Of a stretch of DNA of 64,000 nt, positions 1-12,064 are shown in pieces. The DNA is from Adiantum capillus-veneris (Eukaryota; Streptophyta; Polypodiopsida; Polypodiales; Pteridaceae): assembly GCA_014529385.2 (NCBI GenBank), contig CM043947.1, positions 122,739,391 through 122,803,390 on the forward strand, written 5' to 3'. The stretch's first letter is position 1. Every line of letters starts with the position of its first letter. Under the pieces are notes generated by a model, which did not search any database, was not told the origin of the DNA, and saw only the letters and a program-made list of their open reading frames with translations. A program made the position numbers and the translations under genes.

Positions 1-3000
1 AAGGCCGTTGGCCTTGGGACAGTCCCAATATCAAGTTTTCTTGTGTTACTCATTGTCTCATTTTCTATCTAACATTGAATCTGTTGAACATTCCTCAACA
101 CCGCATGCTTTTCTCATCTCTTCCACCAATGGCTACTTCTCAACAAGCAAAGTTTGCTAGTGATTTAAAAAATTTACTAAAGGAATTTCACGATGTTTTT
201 CCTAATGATTTTCCATCAGGATTACCGCCAACTCGATCGGTGCAACATAGCATCGATGTGGTTACAGGCAGTAAACCAATAAGTAAATCACCCTACCACA
301 TAAGTTACTCTGAAGCTGCTGAGGTGGAACATCAGCTTGCTGACTATCTTAGTAGAGGGTTTATCCAGCCCAGTTCTTCACCATGGAATTCTCCTATCCT
401 ATTAGTGAAGAAAAAAGATGGTAGTATGCGCATGTGCATCGACTACTGAGGCTTAAATGCGATTATTGTTAAGAACAAGTACCCATTGCCACGCGTGGAT
501 GAGTTGTTCGACAAGCTCACTCATGCTCGTAGTTTTACGAAAATAGACTTGCGGTCAAGTTATCACCGAGTACGTATTCGACTTGCTGTTGTATCCAAAA
601 CTGCATTCCGAACAAGGTTTGGACACTACGAGTTTTTGGTTATGCCTTTTGGGTTAACCAATGCGCCCGCAACATTCATGAAACTTATGGATAGTGTCTT
701 GAAGCCTTACTTGGGCAAATTTGTCATCGTTTTTCTCGATGACATTCTAGTATACAGTGCTTCTGAGGAAGAACCCTTACAACATCTGAGGCAGGTGTTT
801 GAATTGTTACGAACAAATCAATTTTATGCTAAGGAATCTAAGTGTGATTTTTTGAAGAAGGAAATTCACTATCTTGGGCATGTTATTTTGGCTATTGCGC
901 TACACATGGATCAATCCAAAGTGGATACCATTTGACAGTGGCCTTCTTCTAAAAATCTAGAAGAGTTACAATTTTTTTTAGGATTTGCAAGTTTTTATAG
1001 ACAGTTCGTTAAAAATTATGCTAATATTGCTATTCCCATGACGAACCAACTGAAAGGCAAAGGCAAGGCTTTTCAGTGGGGACCCACTCAACAACATAGT
1101 TTTGATACGCTCAAGGATGCATTAGCTACAACTCCAATTCTAGCTATTGTAGATCCTTTTAAACCATCCATTTTGGAAACGGATGCCAGTGATCGTGTTG
1201 TTAGAGCAGTCCTGCTATAAGACGGGTGGCCAATTGCATTTGAAAGAAAGAAGCTTGATTCAACACATCAGAATTATTCTGCTTATGAACGTGAACTCTA
1301 TGCAATTAAACCATTTAATGCTTTCATGGTCAAACACAATCTCAAACTGAGCGCCATACAAATAATGTCTCCATGTTTCACAACAAACCAATTTGAAGGG
1401 TCGAAAAGCCAAGTGGGCTGAGATTCTTCATGAATATGACACAAAGCTACGGTATCATAAAGGACGATACAATGTGGTAGCTGACCCTGTTTGTTGTATG
1501 CCTGAGATCAATTCTCTCTTATTCACGGAACTTTGTAGAGAATTTTTGGATTCTCTAAAGGAAAAATATGAGCAGAATGACGCATATTCCAAAGTGTGGA
1601 GCCATGTGCAAATGAGGGATCCTTCTCACTCCAATGCTGGTAGTGTATTGTTAACCTCCACACACAGTTCTCCTCTGTCAAGTGATGAACTACAATGATG
1701 GAAGAATTTTACCATTGACAATGGGTACCTACTTCATAAGGGGAGAGTTTGTGTACCGACAGACACAGACATTCGGCACCAAATTCTTTATGAATGTCAT
1801 GACAGTCCAAGTACAGGGCACCCGGGTATTAAAAAGACTTATGCTCTCGTATGACGACAGTTTTACTGGCCAGGTTTACATGACTTTGTTCAAGATTATG
1901 TCTTGCCTTGCCAAAAATGTCAAGTTAACAAAGCAGAGCGCCTGAAAGCAGGAGGATTCTTACATCCTTTGGAGATTCCCAATGGTAAATGGGAAAGTAT
2001 CTCTATGGATTTTATTGTGGGTTTACCAACCACTGTACAAGGTCATGACTCAGTATGGGTGTTCATAGACTGGTTGACTAAACTATGTAAGTTTATACCG
2101 AATCAATGATTAAGACCCTAGGATTAGCCAAGTTATTTGTGGACAACCTATACAAGTTGTATGGATTGCCAAGTAACATTATCTGTGATCGCGATCCCAA
2201 GTTTAATAGTCATTTTTGGAGGGCTGTTTTTAAACGATTGGGTACACAACTCAACCTCAGTACAACCGATCATCCAGAAATCGATGGTCAAACTGAACGA
2301 GTTAACCAAGTGCTAGAGGATATGCTACGCGCATAAAACAAACAGACTGGGAAGAATATCTACCTCTTCTTGAGTTTGCTTACAACAGTGCTAAGCATGT
2401 CACGATTGGATTTAGTTCTTTCATGCTCATGTATGGTTTTCAACCTAGGTCACCTGTTACGGTGGGGTTGGCAACCAAAAAACTCCAACAGGTTAAGGAT
2501 TTTCTCCGATACCACATGGACATGCTGAAACTCGCTCGTCAGAACGTCTGACAAGCACATGATCGGTATAAGAAGTACGCTGATGAGAAACGTCGACAAG
2601 TTACCTTTGAGGAAGGGGAGGAAGTATTTTTACGTATTCCAGAGCATTCAGAAAGTCTAAAAACTGGGCCAACACCTAAATTATCTCCATGATATTGTGG
2701 GCCTTTCAAAATACTCAAGCGAGTGGATGATCGTGCCTACAAATTATTGTTACCTACACATTCTTGTATCCAGCTAGTGTTTCATGTAAGCCATTTACGT
2801 AAGCGATTACATGGGGACGACAATGTCATTGACCAATAGATTCTGGTTGATTTCGTTGAACCTCCTACCTCACCGCATGAACCTGAACAAATTATTGACT
2901 TTCATGATTTACGTACGCATCATCATGTATGTCGACAAGCTTTAAACAAGTGAAAAGATCAACCTGAGGAAGGTGCCACTTGGGAAAATATTAGTGCTCT

Positions 3001-3045
3001 TAAGAAGAAGTTTCCCACTTTTGTTTTTGAGGACGAAATCTCTTC
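1..3045 (+). pseudogene. Ty3/gypsy chromovirus pol remnant (RT, RNase H, integrase, tail)
   Basis: This is the 3' half of an LTR-retrotransposon polyprotein entering from the left edge. In order there are an RT N-terminus (about 75-449, ending in the CIDY motif), RT palm with FLDDILVYS (486-935), an RT/RNase H connection (1038-1220), zinc-finger/integrase core pieces (1393-2336, with the D-x-K-F and DGQTERVNQ stretches), and a C-terminal tail reading TWENISALKKKFPTFVFEDE, typical of chromovirus chromodomain ends. The frame is broken by several stops and shifts. The stop after CIDY (about 447) stands where the family has Arg, so CGA to TGA decay fits. It would act in reverse transcription and integration but cannot encode an active enzyme. 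Gag and the 5' LTR lie outside the window. Confidence 0.93.
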
Positions 3046-3060
3046 CTTAAGGGGGGAGTA
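3046..3060 (+). other. Polypurine tract of the chromovirus
   Basis: A purine run (ttaaggggggagta) sits between the last codons of the polyprotein and an LTR starting TGTCAGG. This is the expected place for the plus-strand primer of reverse transcription. The same arrangement recurs at 19401 and, on the minus strand, at 40671. Confidence 0.8.
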
Positions 3061-3061
3061 A

Positions 3062-3211
3062 TGTCAGGACAAGGCCAAGGCCAGGGGTCACGGACTGGGC
3101 GAGGGGCTAGACTAGGCAGTGTGGACAAGAGAATCCGGCTAGGGCAAAAGGCTAGGAGCCTACCTATATAGTGGGAGGTTGGGAAGTGGATTCCAGGGTC
3201 TAGTCACCCCA
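3062..3211 (+). repeat. Short 3' LTR of the chromovirus
   Basis: It begins TGTCAGGAC directly after the polypurine tract and contains a TATA-like ctatatagtgggagg stretch, which is shared with the LTR at 57849-58476. A CA end is proposed at 3211 by comparison with that LTR. The right boundary is uncertain because another element's tail starts at about 3222. Confidence 0.6.
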
Positions 3212-3221
3212 GTCTTTATAT

Positions 3222-3493
3222 ATGCATGCTAATGATCATGTTTGTGGTGACGACGTCTCCCAAACACCAAGTAGAACTTGTCACTCTACATTGGAAGTAT
3301 AATATGGACTAAAGAGCAGACATGCTTGCGGCACCTAAGTTTCCCGAGCACCAAATGGATTAGATCATCCATTCTGGAATGATGTGGTAGGGTAAAAGGG
3401 ATCGTTTACCCGTTAAAAAACATGGACTAATTACTAGGCTTTATCTTCTCTACCTCATAGTCGAGGACGACTATAATTTCAAGAGAGAGGTAA
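3222..3493 (+). repeat. Internal 3' tail of a second LTR family, copy A
   Basis: This stretch is nearly identical to 5130-5400. It ends with codons resembling a gypsy polyprotein end (GAGGACGACTATAATTTC) and a purine run, immediately followed by a TGTCATAAAATATAA LTR start. It is the 3' internal end of a gypsy element whose body is missing. Confidence 0.65.
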
Positions 3494-4430
3494 TGTCATA
3501 AAATATAATATCTAACTTTACCAAATAATTTTCTCTTATTAAACTGATCATTTAAAATGGGAAGATAAAAAGGGAACAAGAGTTAGGATATAGATATGTG
3601 CTTCTAGACCTATCTCAATAGGGGACCAAGTGGAGAAATGGTTGCATCTCCCAAAAGGAGACGGCCTACCAAAGAGCAATGTACAATAAGTGCTTCTAGA
3701 TTTACCTCAGCAAGGGACCAAGAGAAGAGATGGTTACATCTCAATAGGAGTCCAAAAGGAGGTAGTCTATCAAAGAGCAACGTGCATCTAATGGAGCTTA
3801 AAATACCTTAGGGTTAGCTTCATTAAAGACCTCCAAAAGTTAGTGTTAAAAAGTCCTTTGACGTTAGGCAAGCTAGGGGTGATTTTGAGGTGGGAATTCT
3901 ACCCAAGCATGAGGTGCTTGTCCGCTTGCTAACTAAAGTGCTTAAAGTGTTTGTGGGAACCTTGCTCAAAGCTTGAGGTGATTTTTATGCTTAAAATGAC
4001 TAAGGTTCTTGAAGTGTTCAATTCAAAGATAAACTCTCAAGAGGCATAAAACTTCTCCAAGCTTGATTGACTAAGTACATGAAGTATTCAATTCAAACCA
4101 AATGACTTAAGAAGCATAAAAGACACATGTTCAAATGATCCTCCACATGCGGCCCTCATGAGGTGCTTGAATCCTATTGGGCATGTTTTAAAGGGGTCCA
4201 ATGAGAATTTAGATGCATAAAAATAAATAATTAAGTTCTTTCTTTCAAAGAAGAAAGAGAGCACACATGTCCAAATGAAACAATTAAATAGAGAGAGAGA
4301 GAGAGTAAGCATGAGAGGAGGGTATACTCTCCCACACACACACACACACACACACACATTCTCTCATTGTGTTGAGTGCAAAGTGAAAGAGCTCCATCTC
4401 CTTCTCCAAGCTTCTGTAACTGTTGACACA
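3494..4430 (+). repeat. LTR, TGTCATAAAATATAA family, copy 1
   Basis: It starts TGTCATAAAATATAATATC and aligns by eye with 5401-6200, with 9616 onward, and with the LTR at 57849-58476 that ends in a PBS. It contains repeated 'caaagagcaatg' and 'gaggtgcttg' phrases, a short (GA)n at about 4292-4308 and a (CA)n at about 4333-4360. The right end is not exact: protease codons are readable from about 4440. Confidence 0.65.
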
Positions 4431-4439
4431 ACTTTCAAG

Positions 4440-4870
4440 GGATAGCAAGCCTCCGTTACTCCCTTGATTGGGAAGTTGAGGCTTTATGTCCAAAGCTACG
4501 TTGACAAAGAAGACTCTTTTTATCTCTCCTATCCAACATGAGCAATAAAGGGAATCAAGAGGAATTAGAGTTGTCTAATTTACTAAATGGATTCCATGAT
4601 ATTTTTATTGATGACATCCCTAGTGAGCTACCTCCAAAACGAGGGGATGATGACCATGCAATAGAGCTTCTACTAAGAAGCTCACCGCCTAGTAAACTTC
4701 CTTATTGAGTTTCACAAGCTCAACAAGAGGATATCATGAGGCAAGTGCATGAATTAGTGGAAAACAGGATGGTGAGGCCTAGCTCCTCTCCATTCTATTC
4801 ACCAGTACTTTTAGTGCAAAGAAAGATGGCACATATCATATGTGTGTCGACTATAGAGCTCTAAAGAGGT
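4440..4870 (+). pseudogene. Ty3/gypsy protease-RT fragment
   Basis: Two pieces can be read in shifting frames. One is a retropepsin segment with LIGKLRLYVQSYVDKED (4460-4530), matching the minus-strand fragment at 28800-29206. The other is an RT N-terminus with DIPSELPPKRGDDDHAIEL and MVRPSSSPFYSPVLLV, ending at CVDYRALK (about 4865). A stop follows KLPY. The rest of RT, RNase H and integrase are absent, so this is an internally deleted element lying between two LTR copies. Confidence 0.85.
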
Positions 4871-5129
4871 GTTGCAGTCCGAATCGATTCTTCGACACGA
4901 AGACAAGGTACTAAGAAACGATATCCAATGATACCTTGTTAAGTTTAAGACTTATCATTTTAAAGATTCTAGATGGATGCAAGGAACCTAGCTTAAGGAT
5001 AATATGAACCTTATCAATGCTTACAATGCTACACTAGAGTAAGCAAATGAAAATGCATTTTAAATGAACAATGTTTTTGTCTTATGACACTCATTCTCTT
5101 TCTTTTATTGTGCACAAAATTTAAGAAGT
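4871..5129. other. Unassigned spacer inside the deleted element
   Basis: There is no readable coding sequence or recognised repeat. It joins the truncated RT to the 3' tail that starts at 5130. Confidence 0.4.
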
Positions 5130-5400
5130 ATGCATGCTTAAGATCATGTTTGTGGTAACGGCGTCTCCCAAACACCAAGTAGAACTTGTCACTCTACTTT
5201 GGAAGTATGATATGGACTAAAGAGCAGACATGCTTGCAGCAACTAAGTCTATTGAGCACCAAATGGATTAGTCATCCATTCTAGAATGATGTGGTAGGGT
5301 AAAAGGGATCCTCTACCTGCTAAGAAACATGGAATAATGATTAGGCTTTATCTTCTCTACCTCATAGTCAAGGACGACTATGATTTCAAGAGAGAGGTAA
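5130..5400 (+). repeat. Internal 3' tail of the LTR family, copy B
   Basis: A near-duplicate of 3222-3493 with the same ending (GAGGACGACTATGATTTC, purine run, LTR start). It forms the 3' internal end of the deleted element whose 5' LTR is at 3494. Confidence 0.65.
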
Positions 5401-6200
5401 TGTCATAAAATATAATATCTAACTTTACCAAATGATTTTCTCATATTAAACTGATCATTTAATATGGGAAGATAAAAGGGAAACAAGAATTGAGATATAG
5501 ATGTACTTCTAGACGTATCTCAATAGGGGACCAAAAGAAGAAATGGTTGCATCTCAATAGGGGTCCAAAAGGAGATGGTCTACCAAAGAGCAATGTGTAT
5601 AAAGTGCTTCTAGATTTACCTTAGCAAGGGACTAAGAGGAGAGATGGTTACATCTCAATAGGGGTCCAAAAGGAGGTAGTCTATCAAAGAGCAACATGCA
5701 TCTAATGGAGCTTAAAAGACCTTAGGGTTAGCTTCATTAAAGACCTCCAAAAGTTAGTGTTAAAAAGTCCTTTGACCTAAGGCAAGTTAGGGCTGATTTT
5801 GAGGTGGGAATCCTACCCAAGCATGAGGTGCTTGTCGGCTTACTAACTAGAGTGCTTAAAGTGTTTGTGGGAATCTTGCCCAAAGCATGAGGTGCTTTTT
5901 ATACTTAAAATGACTAAGGTTCTTGAAGTGTTCAATTCAAAGAGAAACTCTCAAGCTGCATAAAACATTTCCATGCTTGATTGACTAAGTGCTTGAAGTA
6001 TTCAATTTAGACCAAATGACTTAAGAAGCATAAAAGACACATGTTCAAATGATCCTCCACATGTGGCCCTCATGAGGTGCTTGAATCCTGTTTGATAGGT
6101 TTTAAAGGGGCAATGAGAATTTAGATGCATAAAAATATATAATTAAGTTCTTTATTTCAAAGAGGAAAAGAGTACATATGTCCAAATGAAATAATTAAAT
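5401..6200 (+). repeat. LTR, TGTCATAAAATATAA family, copy 2
   Basis: It aligns with 3494-4290 over about 800 bp with scattered substitutions and small indels. Similarity stops at about 6200, where copy 1 carries a (GA)n run and this copy enters unrelated AT-rich DNA, so this LTR is 3' truncated or diverged. Confidence 0.65.
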
Positions 6201-7435
6201 AATACAAGAGATTTTAGAACCATAACCATGCTATTTGAATAGTGTACGTCACTTACAAACTCATGTCGAAGAGTCTCATAGCCTCCACTCCCAAGATGAG
6301 AAATTGCATAAATATAAAATAAATCATTTTAAATAAATCTAACCAAAAGAACTCAACAAATTTTCTTTTTTGACCAAATATTTAAGATAAACTAATTTCA
6401 ATATATTAGTTTGTTTATGGTAACATTTATGTAAAAATTAAAAAATGATCAATTTAATTTATTTATTATTAATTGTAATATTTTATTTAAAATGTGTGTG
6501 TGTGCACATGTAGTGTGTATAATTGTATGAAAATACATGTGTGTATTTATATTTCTGTATATGTGCATGTGTGTGTGATTATGTGTGTGTGTGTGTATGC
6601 AGGAAAAGAAAAAGAGAAAGAGCACTCACATTTGGCCAATGTGAGCACAAAGAGTTTGGGGGATTGAAGCAAAACCTACAAGAAAATGCACACACACAAA
6701 TACACAATCAATCTAACATATCCCTGAAAAAAAGCATACCTTTTTGTTGTAGGAGGGTGTGTGAGTAGAAATCCAATGTCGGGTGAGGTCCAATGTGGTA
6801 GATCTATAGGTATGGAGGAGAAACATAGCATAGGAGCAAGGAGAAGAAGCAAGAAAAAGGGCCAAAACATGAAAATAAACTCTTCAGTTCTCTTTTATAG
6901 GTTGGCATCAATATACATGTCGATATATGTTTCTGTATACACGTCGGAAAATATGTTGGTATAAGCGTCAAAATAAACGTACGTATTTTAAAATTTGATT
7001 TTTTTAATAAAAAGTGTCCCTCAAGTTTTAGCAATGCATATATCAATGCCCGCCAACAACATCGATAAGTTGGCGTTGGTAATGAATTGATCTCTTGTAG
7101 TGCAGTGACATGCATGGCACTGATTGACTCTCTCTCATTGTCGTGTTGTTCACAATTCAATGGAGACACCTCTCTCTCTCTCTCTCTCTCATCATCATCA
7201 TCATCAGTACACCCATTTTCCAATGAAGCCACCTCCTCTGTCTCCAAAATAACCCCCACTTGACATGCTATCTACATACTATCCCAGAAGAGCCCTAGCT
7301 CCATCTCCATCTCAGGCTTTGCAATACCTTTGTCTCCATCTTAGCAATTTGCAATAGCTCCCTTGCCACTAAATATGACAAAAGATGTTGACAATCAGTC
7401 TAAAGATGACAAAAACCACCATACTTTGACTATTA

Positions 7436-7436
7436 T

Positions 7437-7491
<55 letters not shown>
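7436..7491. repeat. (TC)n microsatellite
   Basis: About 27 dinucleotide units with one interruption (cgctc). Confidence 0.95.
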
Positions 7492-7493
<2 letters not shown>

Positions 7494-8040
7494 GCACATG
7501 TTGTACAATGTAAGAGACTTGTATTCCCAACTTTGGGACAAAATTGTTTGCTCAATCAATGGGCAACTGACCTTCACCTTTTCCACCTATTGACAAATGC
7601 TAAATAACCATAGGAAGGAACATTGGCACCGATGACGGGCATGGCCAAAGATGGCATGGCAGAGGTCAACTCTCTCTCCTATTGTCACATCGTTCACACT
7701 ACGATGGCAACACCTCTCTCTCTCTCTCTCTCTCATAATTAGTACACCCATGCCCCATTGAAGTGACTTCCTCTGTCTCCTAAATAACCCCCACTTGATA
7801 TGTTGTCGTGTGTACTTCCCTGACAAACCTCCAGCTCCGCCTCCATCTCAGGCTTCGTAGCAACTCCATCTCCATCTAAACAATTTGATCCCTTACACCC
7901 CAAATCACTACTCTGAGCAACACTCTTGCCCAAAAACCCATCTCAAGCTTCTCGATAGCTCTGTCTCCACCCCAATAGCTCCCCGGACCCCCAATAAACC
8001 GCTTTGAGCAATTGCCTTGCCCATAAATGCATGGGATCTC

Positions 8041-8043
<3 letters not shown>

Positions 8044-8097
<54 letters not shown>
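8044..8097. repeat. (TC)n microsatellite
   Basis: About 26 near-perfect dinucleotide units. Confidence 0.95.
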
Positions 8098-8099
<2 letters not shown>

Positions 8100-8409
8100 A
8101 AAAGGAGGAGTGAAGAAGAAGTTTTGACCAAGTTTTCATGAGCAAATGATGATTAAAGAAGTGACATGATGTTGGGGCAATTCGTGCATTTGTGATATGA
8201 AAGTACTTAGGAGGGAAGTATTTTCATTGCTTTCTTTTTTGTATGAACTTTTAGGCTGTCCAAATGTGACGTTTGAAAACAAATTTGGCACCTCTCCTTT
8301 AACACGTAAGATTTTGCACGGGTCTACCTCATACATGGCATATGTGCACTGGTTGAAGCATGCTCACCCTGAGAGAAGAGAGAGAGAAGAGGAGGAAGAA
8401 GAAGAAGAG

Positions 8410-8461
8410 AGTTTTAACATTGTAGGAAACTATTCCAAGAGACCTTAAAGATCTATCCGAC

Positions 8462-8465
<4 letters not shown>
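8410..8465 (-). repeat. Dispersed module beside (CT)n/(GA)n, copy 1
   Basis: On the minus strand this reads gatagatctttaaggtctc followed by a ttggaatagtttcctac block and a CTT-rich tail. The same module occurs at 26633-26735 and twice at 60295-60460, each time next to a long (CT)n run. Here a (GA)n array (8464-8522) abuts it. Confidence 0.7.

Positions 8466-8522
<57 letters not shown>
8464..8522. repeat. (AG)n microsatellite
   Basis: About 29 near-perfect dinucleotide units, directly adjoining the dispersed module at 8410-8465. Confidence 0.95.
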
Positions 8523-8526
<4 letters not shown>

Positions 8527-8599
8527 CTATGATGATAGTAGCTTTTGCGCTACAAGGCACGACATTGGTCGATGCTAAGTGTGGTGCTATGTTGTGCAA

Positions 8600-9560
8600 C
8601 AGATGCCAACATGTGCACGCCAAAGGGCTAAAGCGAGCGTGAGGGACCTGGGCAGATAGGTTGTAGCGAAAATGTATGCCTTACGTGGTTTTCTAGGCAA
8701 GAAGGGCTTTAAAGAAGGGCCAAATGAGTTGGCAGGGCAAAGTGTCCAGAGTGTTGTGCTAGTGCTTGACAATGTAGTGTTTGAGATGTTGTGGAAGCTC
8801 GTCCACACGGCTCGTCAAACAAAGCCACATTGTAGAAGATGGGGGAGTTTGAAGTTAGAAGGCTTTGTAGATCTTTGATGAGTAGTGCAAATGGGGACAA
8901 ATGGACAAGGCTAGTTTTAGTAGGTAAATGTGAAGTACTCAAGTTGAGGCCACGTCGATCCTTTCAGATTGGGAATGGGATCCCAGATGGACAAGTTATG
9001 GGCAATTAAATGTTTGACAGGGCTCTATTTTGAGCTGGTTTGACCACCTTGGAAAGCATTCCATCAATTGGTTTTTGAAGCCATAGAGGGTTTATAGAGC
9101 TAGTGCTCAACAAGGGGAGCTAGCCGGGAGTGACTGCTTGCTGATTCGATGCCTGGTCAGGTAGTTATGACTCGATAAAGTTGGTCCAGTTGGTAGCCAT
9201 GCAATGCCATATGACTTTTTCAGTTTTTGGTGGCCTCAGTTGGGGGCCCCAACTAGATTCAAATGCGGCGAGGTTCATGCAGGTCAAAGTCTGGTGCTTG
9301 GAGTTTTGATGGTACTTTACAGATTGGAAATTAGGTAGGTGAGCTGAAAGCTAATGTGGTCCAAAGAAGCACTCAAAAAATGGTCTCAAAGGGGGAATTT
9401 TTGTGGAGTTGCGGGGATTTTTGAAGGGGAGACCGCTGTGGCCCACCACATGGAATTTAAAAAAACCCACATGAGGGGGTGTCCTATGGGAATGTAGTGT
9501 ACATATGTAAGATGGTGGAGGTCTCATAAGCAACGTGGTGTGGGAGAGGAGGGCTCCCTT
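8600..9560 (+). repeat. Dispersed repeat (possible LTR), copy 1
   Basis: The first ~300 bp (gcgaaaatgtatgcc through ttgaagttagaaggctttg) matches 27745-27960 with moderate divergence. Later blocks share a 'ccacatg/ccacgtg' and 'cataagca' layout with 28540-28600. Length and composition suggest a long LTR, but no TG/CA ends or PBS were located. No coding sequence is visible. Confidence 0.5.
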
Positions 9561-9956
9561 CAGCTTAGCTATGACATGGCGCTGTTTGTGGCCTATTGGC
9601 GTTGTGTTAGCTCGTGTTATAAAAACTAATATCTAATACTCCCAAATGATTTTCTCATGTAAATTGATTATTTAATATGGGAAAGTACCAAGGGAGTAAA
9701 AGCTAGAATATTGGTAAGGCTGCTAGATCGGTCTCTATTAGGGATCCAAAGGAGGGAAAATAGGGATCCAAAGGGGGACAATCTACAAAAGAGCAATGTG
9801 CTTCAATGGGGCTTAAAAGACCTAAGGTTCAACTCCATTAAGACTTCCATAGGCTAAGGTTCCAAAAATTAACTCATTTGTCTAAATGCCAAAATAGGGG
9901 AAATATTGGATGGTCATGGGAAGAATCAAAAGTCTTTCCACATCCCTAGGAAGGAG

Positions 9957-9959
<3 letters not shown>

Positions 9960-9993
<34 letters not shown>
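9960..9993 (+). repeat. Poly-G tract (about 34 G)
   Basis: An uninterrupted G run inside the LTR copy, followed by AGGGGGC. Long homopolymers are hard to sequence, so the exact length is doubtful. Confidence 0.85.
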
Positions 9994-9994
<1 letters not shown>

Positions 9995-10462
9995 GGGGGC
10001 GGCATATATTGTAGGGGATGAGAGAGAAACACACACACACACACACACACACACACTACAAGGCTCCCCCTTTACACAAAGGGAATACTAAACACATGTC
10101 AGGCTCCTAGGCCAGTTGCTCCCAATCTCTCCTCAAGTCCTATTGGATGGCCATAGAGGTGGACCAATGAGAATTAGGCTAGAGTAAATTTAGTCTAATC
10201 AATTTAAAAAAGCGTGATAAAAGAACCAATAGAATTTAAGCTCCCTAGAAGACTATTGGTGGATAGTCTACCGAGGGGCCCAATGAGCATTCAACAGCCC
10301 AATGGCTTGCCTAATTCCGATTGGCCAAAAGACTAAGAGGTCCAATGAGAGTTTAATTGAATTATAAAATTACCTAAAGCTCTCACAAAAGGGGAAAGGG
10401 GACACTTGTCAAAAGGCTATCAAGTATACTTCTAATTTGTAATTGGCTAAGCTTTACATGAG

Positions 10463-10645
10463 CCAATGGGAGGACATCATGAGCAATTAGCAAGAGGGGT
10501 CGGCCAAGATGAGAGAGAGGGATGCATTTTACTCTAACAGAATGCTACACACACACACACACACCAATGGGAGGCCAGCATGAGCAATTAGCAAGAGGGG
10601 TCGGCCAAGATGAGAGAGAGGGATGCATTTTACTCTAACAAAATG

Positions 10646-10685
<40 letters not shown>

Positions 10686-10690
10686 CTCAT
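10463..10690 (+). repeat. 101-bp tandem duplication with (CA)n
   Basis: The unit beginning ccaatgggag starts at 10463 and again at 10564, ending each time in a (CA)n run. The second run is much longer (about 10649-10684). The units differ at only a few positions, indicating a recent local duplication. Confidence 0.85.
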
Positions 10691-10860
10691 GTGTGCAAGA
10701 AGAACTCCATCTCCTTCTCCAAGCATTGAGAAGTAGAGGCCTACACCAACAACTCTTGGCTATGGAATGAAAATCCAACCAAGAGCCAAGATTCAATGGC
10801 ATGCTCATCTCCTCTACCATGCTAATTATTAAGCTAAGCTATGCTATTAGAGTGATTATG

Positions 10861-11990
10861 TGAGGAGAATACTTCTTTCTCGTAAGATACATCTTCTTCC
10901 TCTCAATCTATCCTCATTCCATGCTAGCTCTCATCATTTTTGAAGGTGTGTGAGGTCTTGGGACTGAGGCTAGGGACACTAGGTGTGTTTTCAAGCCTAA
11001 TTTGGTGTATGAAGCTTCCATCTTCATTACACCAACTAGTTTTATCAAGGAACACAAATATTGTATTGTACAAAAGTCTCCTTTGATGAGAGAAGCTATA
11101 ATACAAAAAGCCTTTATGGAGGGGGGAACGACTCCATGTAAATCCGGTCCTCAACTGTTGTCAATTGTTCTATTTCTCTCTCTTTTCAAGTATTGTTAAT
11201 GGCAATTTATCTAGGTGTATTGCTATGTTGCTTTCTAAAATTAAGTACTCTATCTATGCTCATCAGGAACTTGTTTCTTAATGAAATTCTCACTATGTTA
11301 TCAATTTCCAGTACACACAAGTTACTAGTGCATTAAATGTTACAGCGTGCTTGATGGCGGATGTGGTGGTTATCGACAGTGCTGGCGGACCTTTGGGGGG
11401 CGCCGCTGTCGTGCGGCTTCGCTTCCATGATGGGAAAAAGAGCAAAGGGAAGCAAAAAAAGTCTATTTGAAGCTTACACATTTATTGAGCAGTGACCAGG
11501 GCTCGAGAACAAGCAAGGACATCCAGAAAGTGTATGTTTTATGTGGTTATAAAGGCCTAAGCGTACATACTTCATGCTTGAAGAAAAGGTTGTTACATGA
11601 GAAACGGCTCTTAGGACACGTAAGGCAACTTGGGGAGAGGAAGACATGTCCTCAGTGGTAAAAAGGAAAGTGTGTGAGAAACTTCACACCTTTGCATGAG
11701 GGAGGGTGAAAAAGTCTTAGCCTGTAAATTTTTTGTAAAACAGGTTTTTGGTTAAAACGTTTTGAGCGTTTTTGCGTCTCACGCACAGAGGCTAATTCTG
11801 CACCGATTAGGAGATCAAATTTTTGTTCTCTGTTGTATTAGGAGGGGGGAAGCCATAAGCTTTGAGCATTCTAATCCTTTTTCAAGCTTCCGTAACCCAA
11901 TCTAATCCAAGCTTCCATAGTCACTCTAATCAAAGAAGCCATAACTTAAGGCGTAATTTCTTTCATAAGCCATAATTAATCATTTTCCTG

Positions 11991-12064
<74 letters not shown>

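Larger units (their letters stand above)
6201..8409. other. Gene-free AT-rich and microsatellite region
   Basis: No coherent coding sequence was found; open frames here are low-complexity translations. It holds a (GT)n-rich patch (6490-6600), (CT)n runs at 7171-7190, 7436-7491, 7712-7734 and 8044-8097, and two loosely related blocks (7120-7400 and 7660-7950) that share 'cccccacttga' and 'ctccatctcagg' phrases, suggesting an old duplication. Confidence 0.5.
9616..10860 (+). repeat. LTR, TGTCATAAAATATAA family, copy 3 (diverged)
   Basis: It starts near tgttataaaaactaatatct and follows the same order of phrases as 3494-4430 (gattttctcatg, caaagagcaatgtg, ccaatgagaatt, ctccatctccttctccaag). It carries a G34 run, a (CA)n, and a 101-bp tandem duplication with a second (CA)n. 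The ends are eroded. Confidence 0.6.

Noticed and set aside
6804-7259. 151-codon minus-strand open frame
   Set aside because: It has no family motif and includes (GA)n translation; composition resembles the surrounding non-coding DNA.
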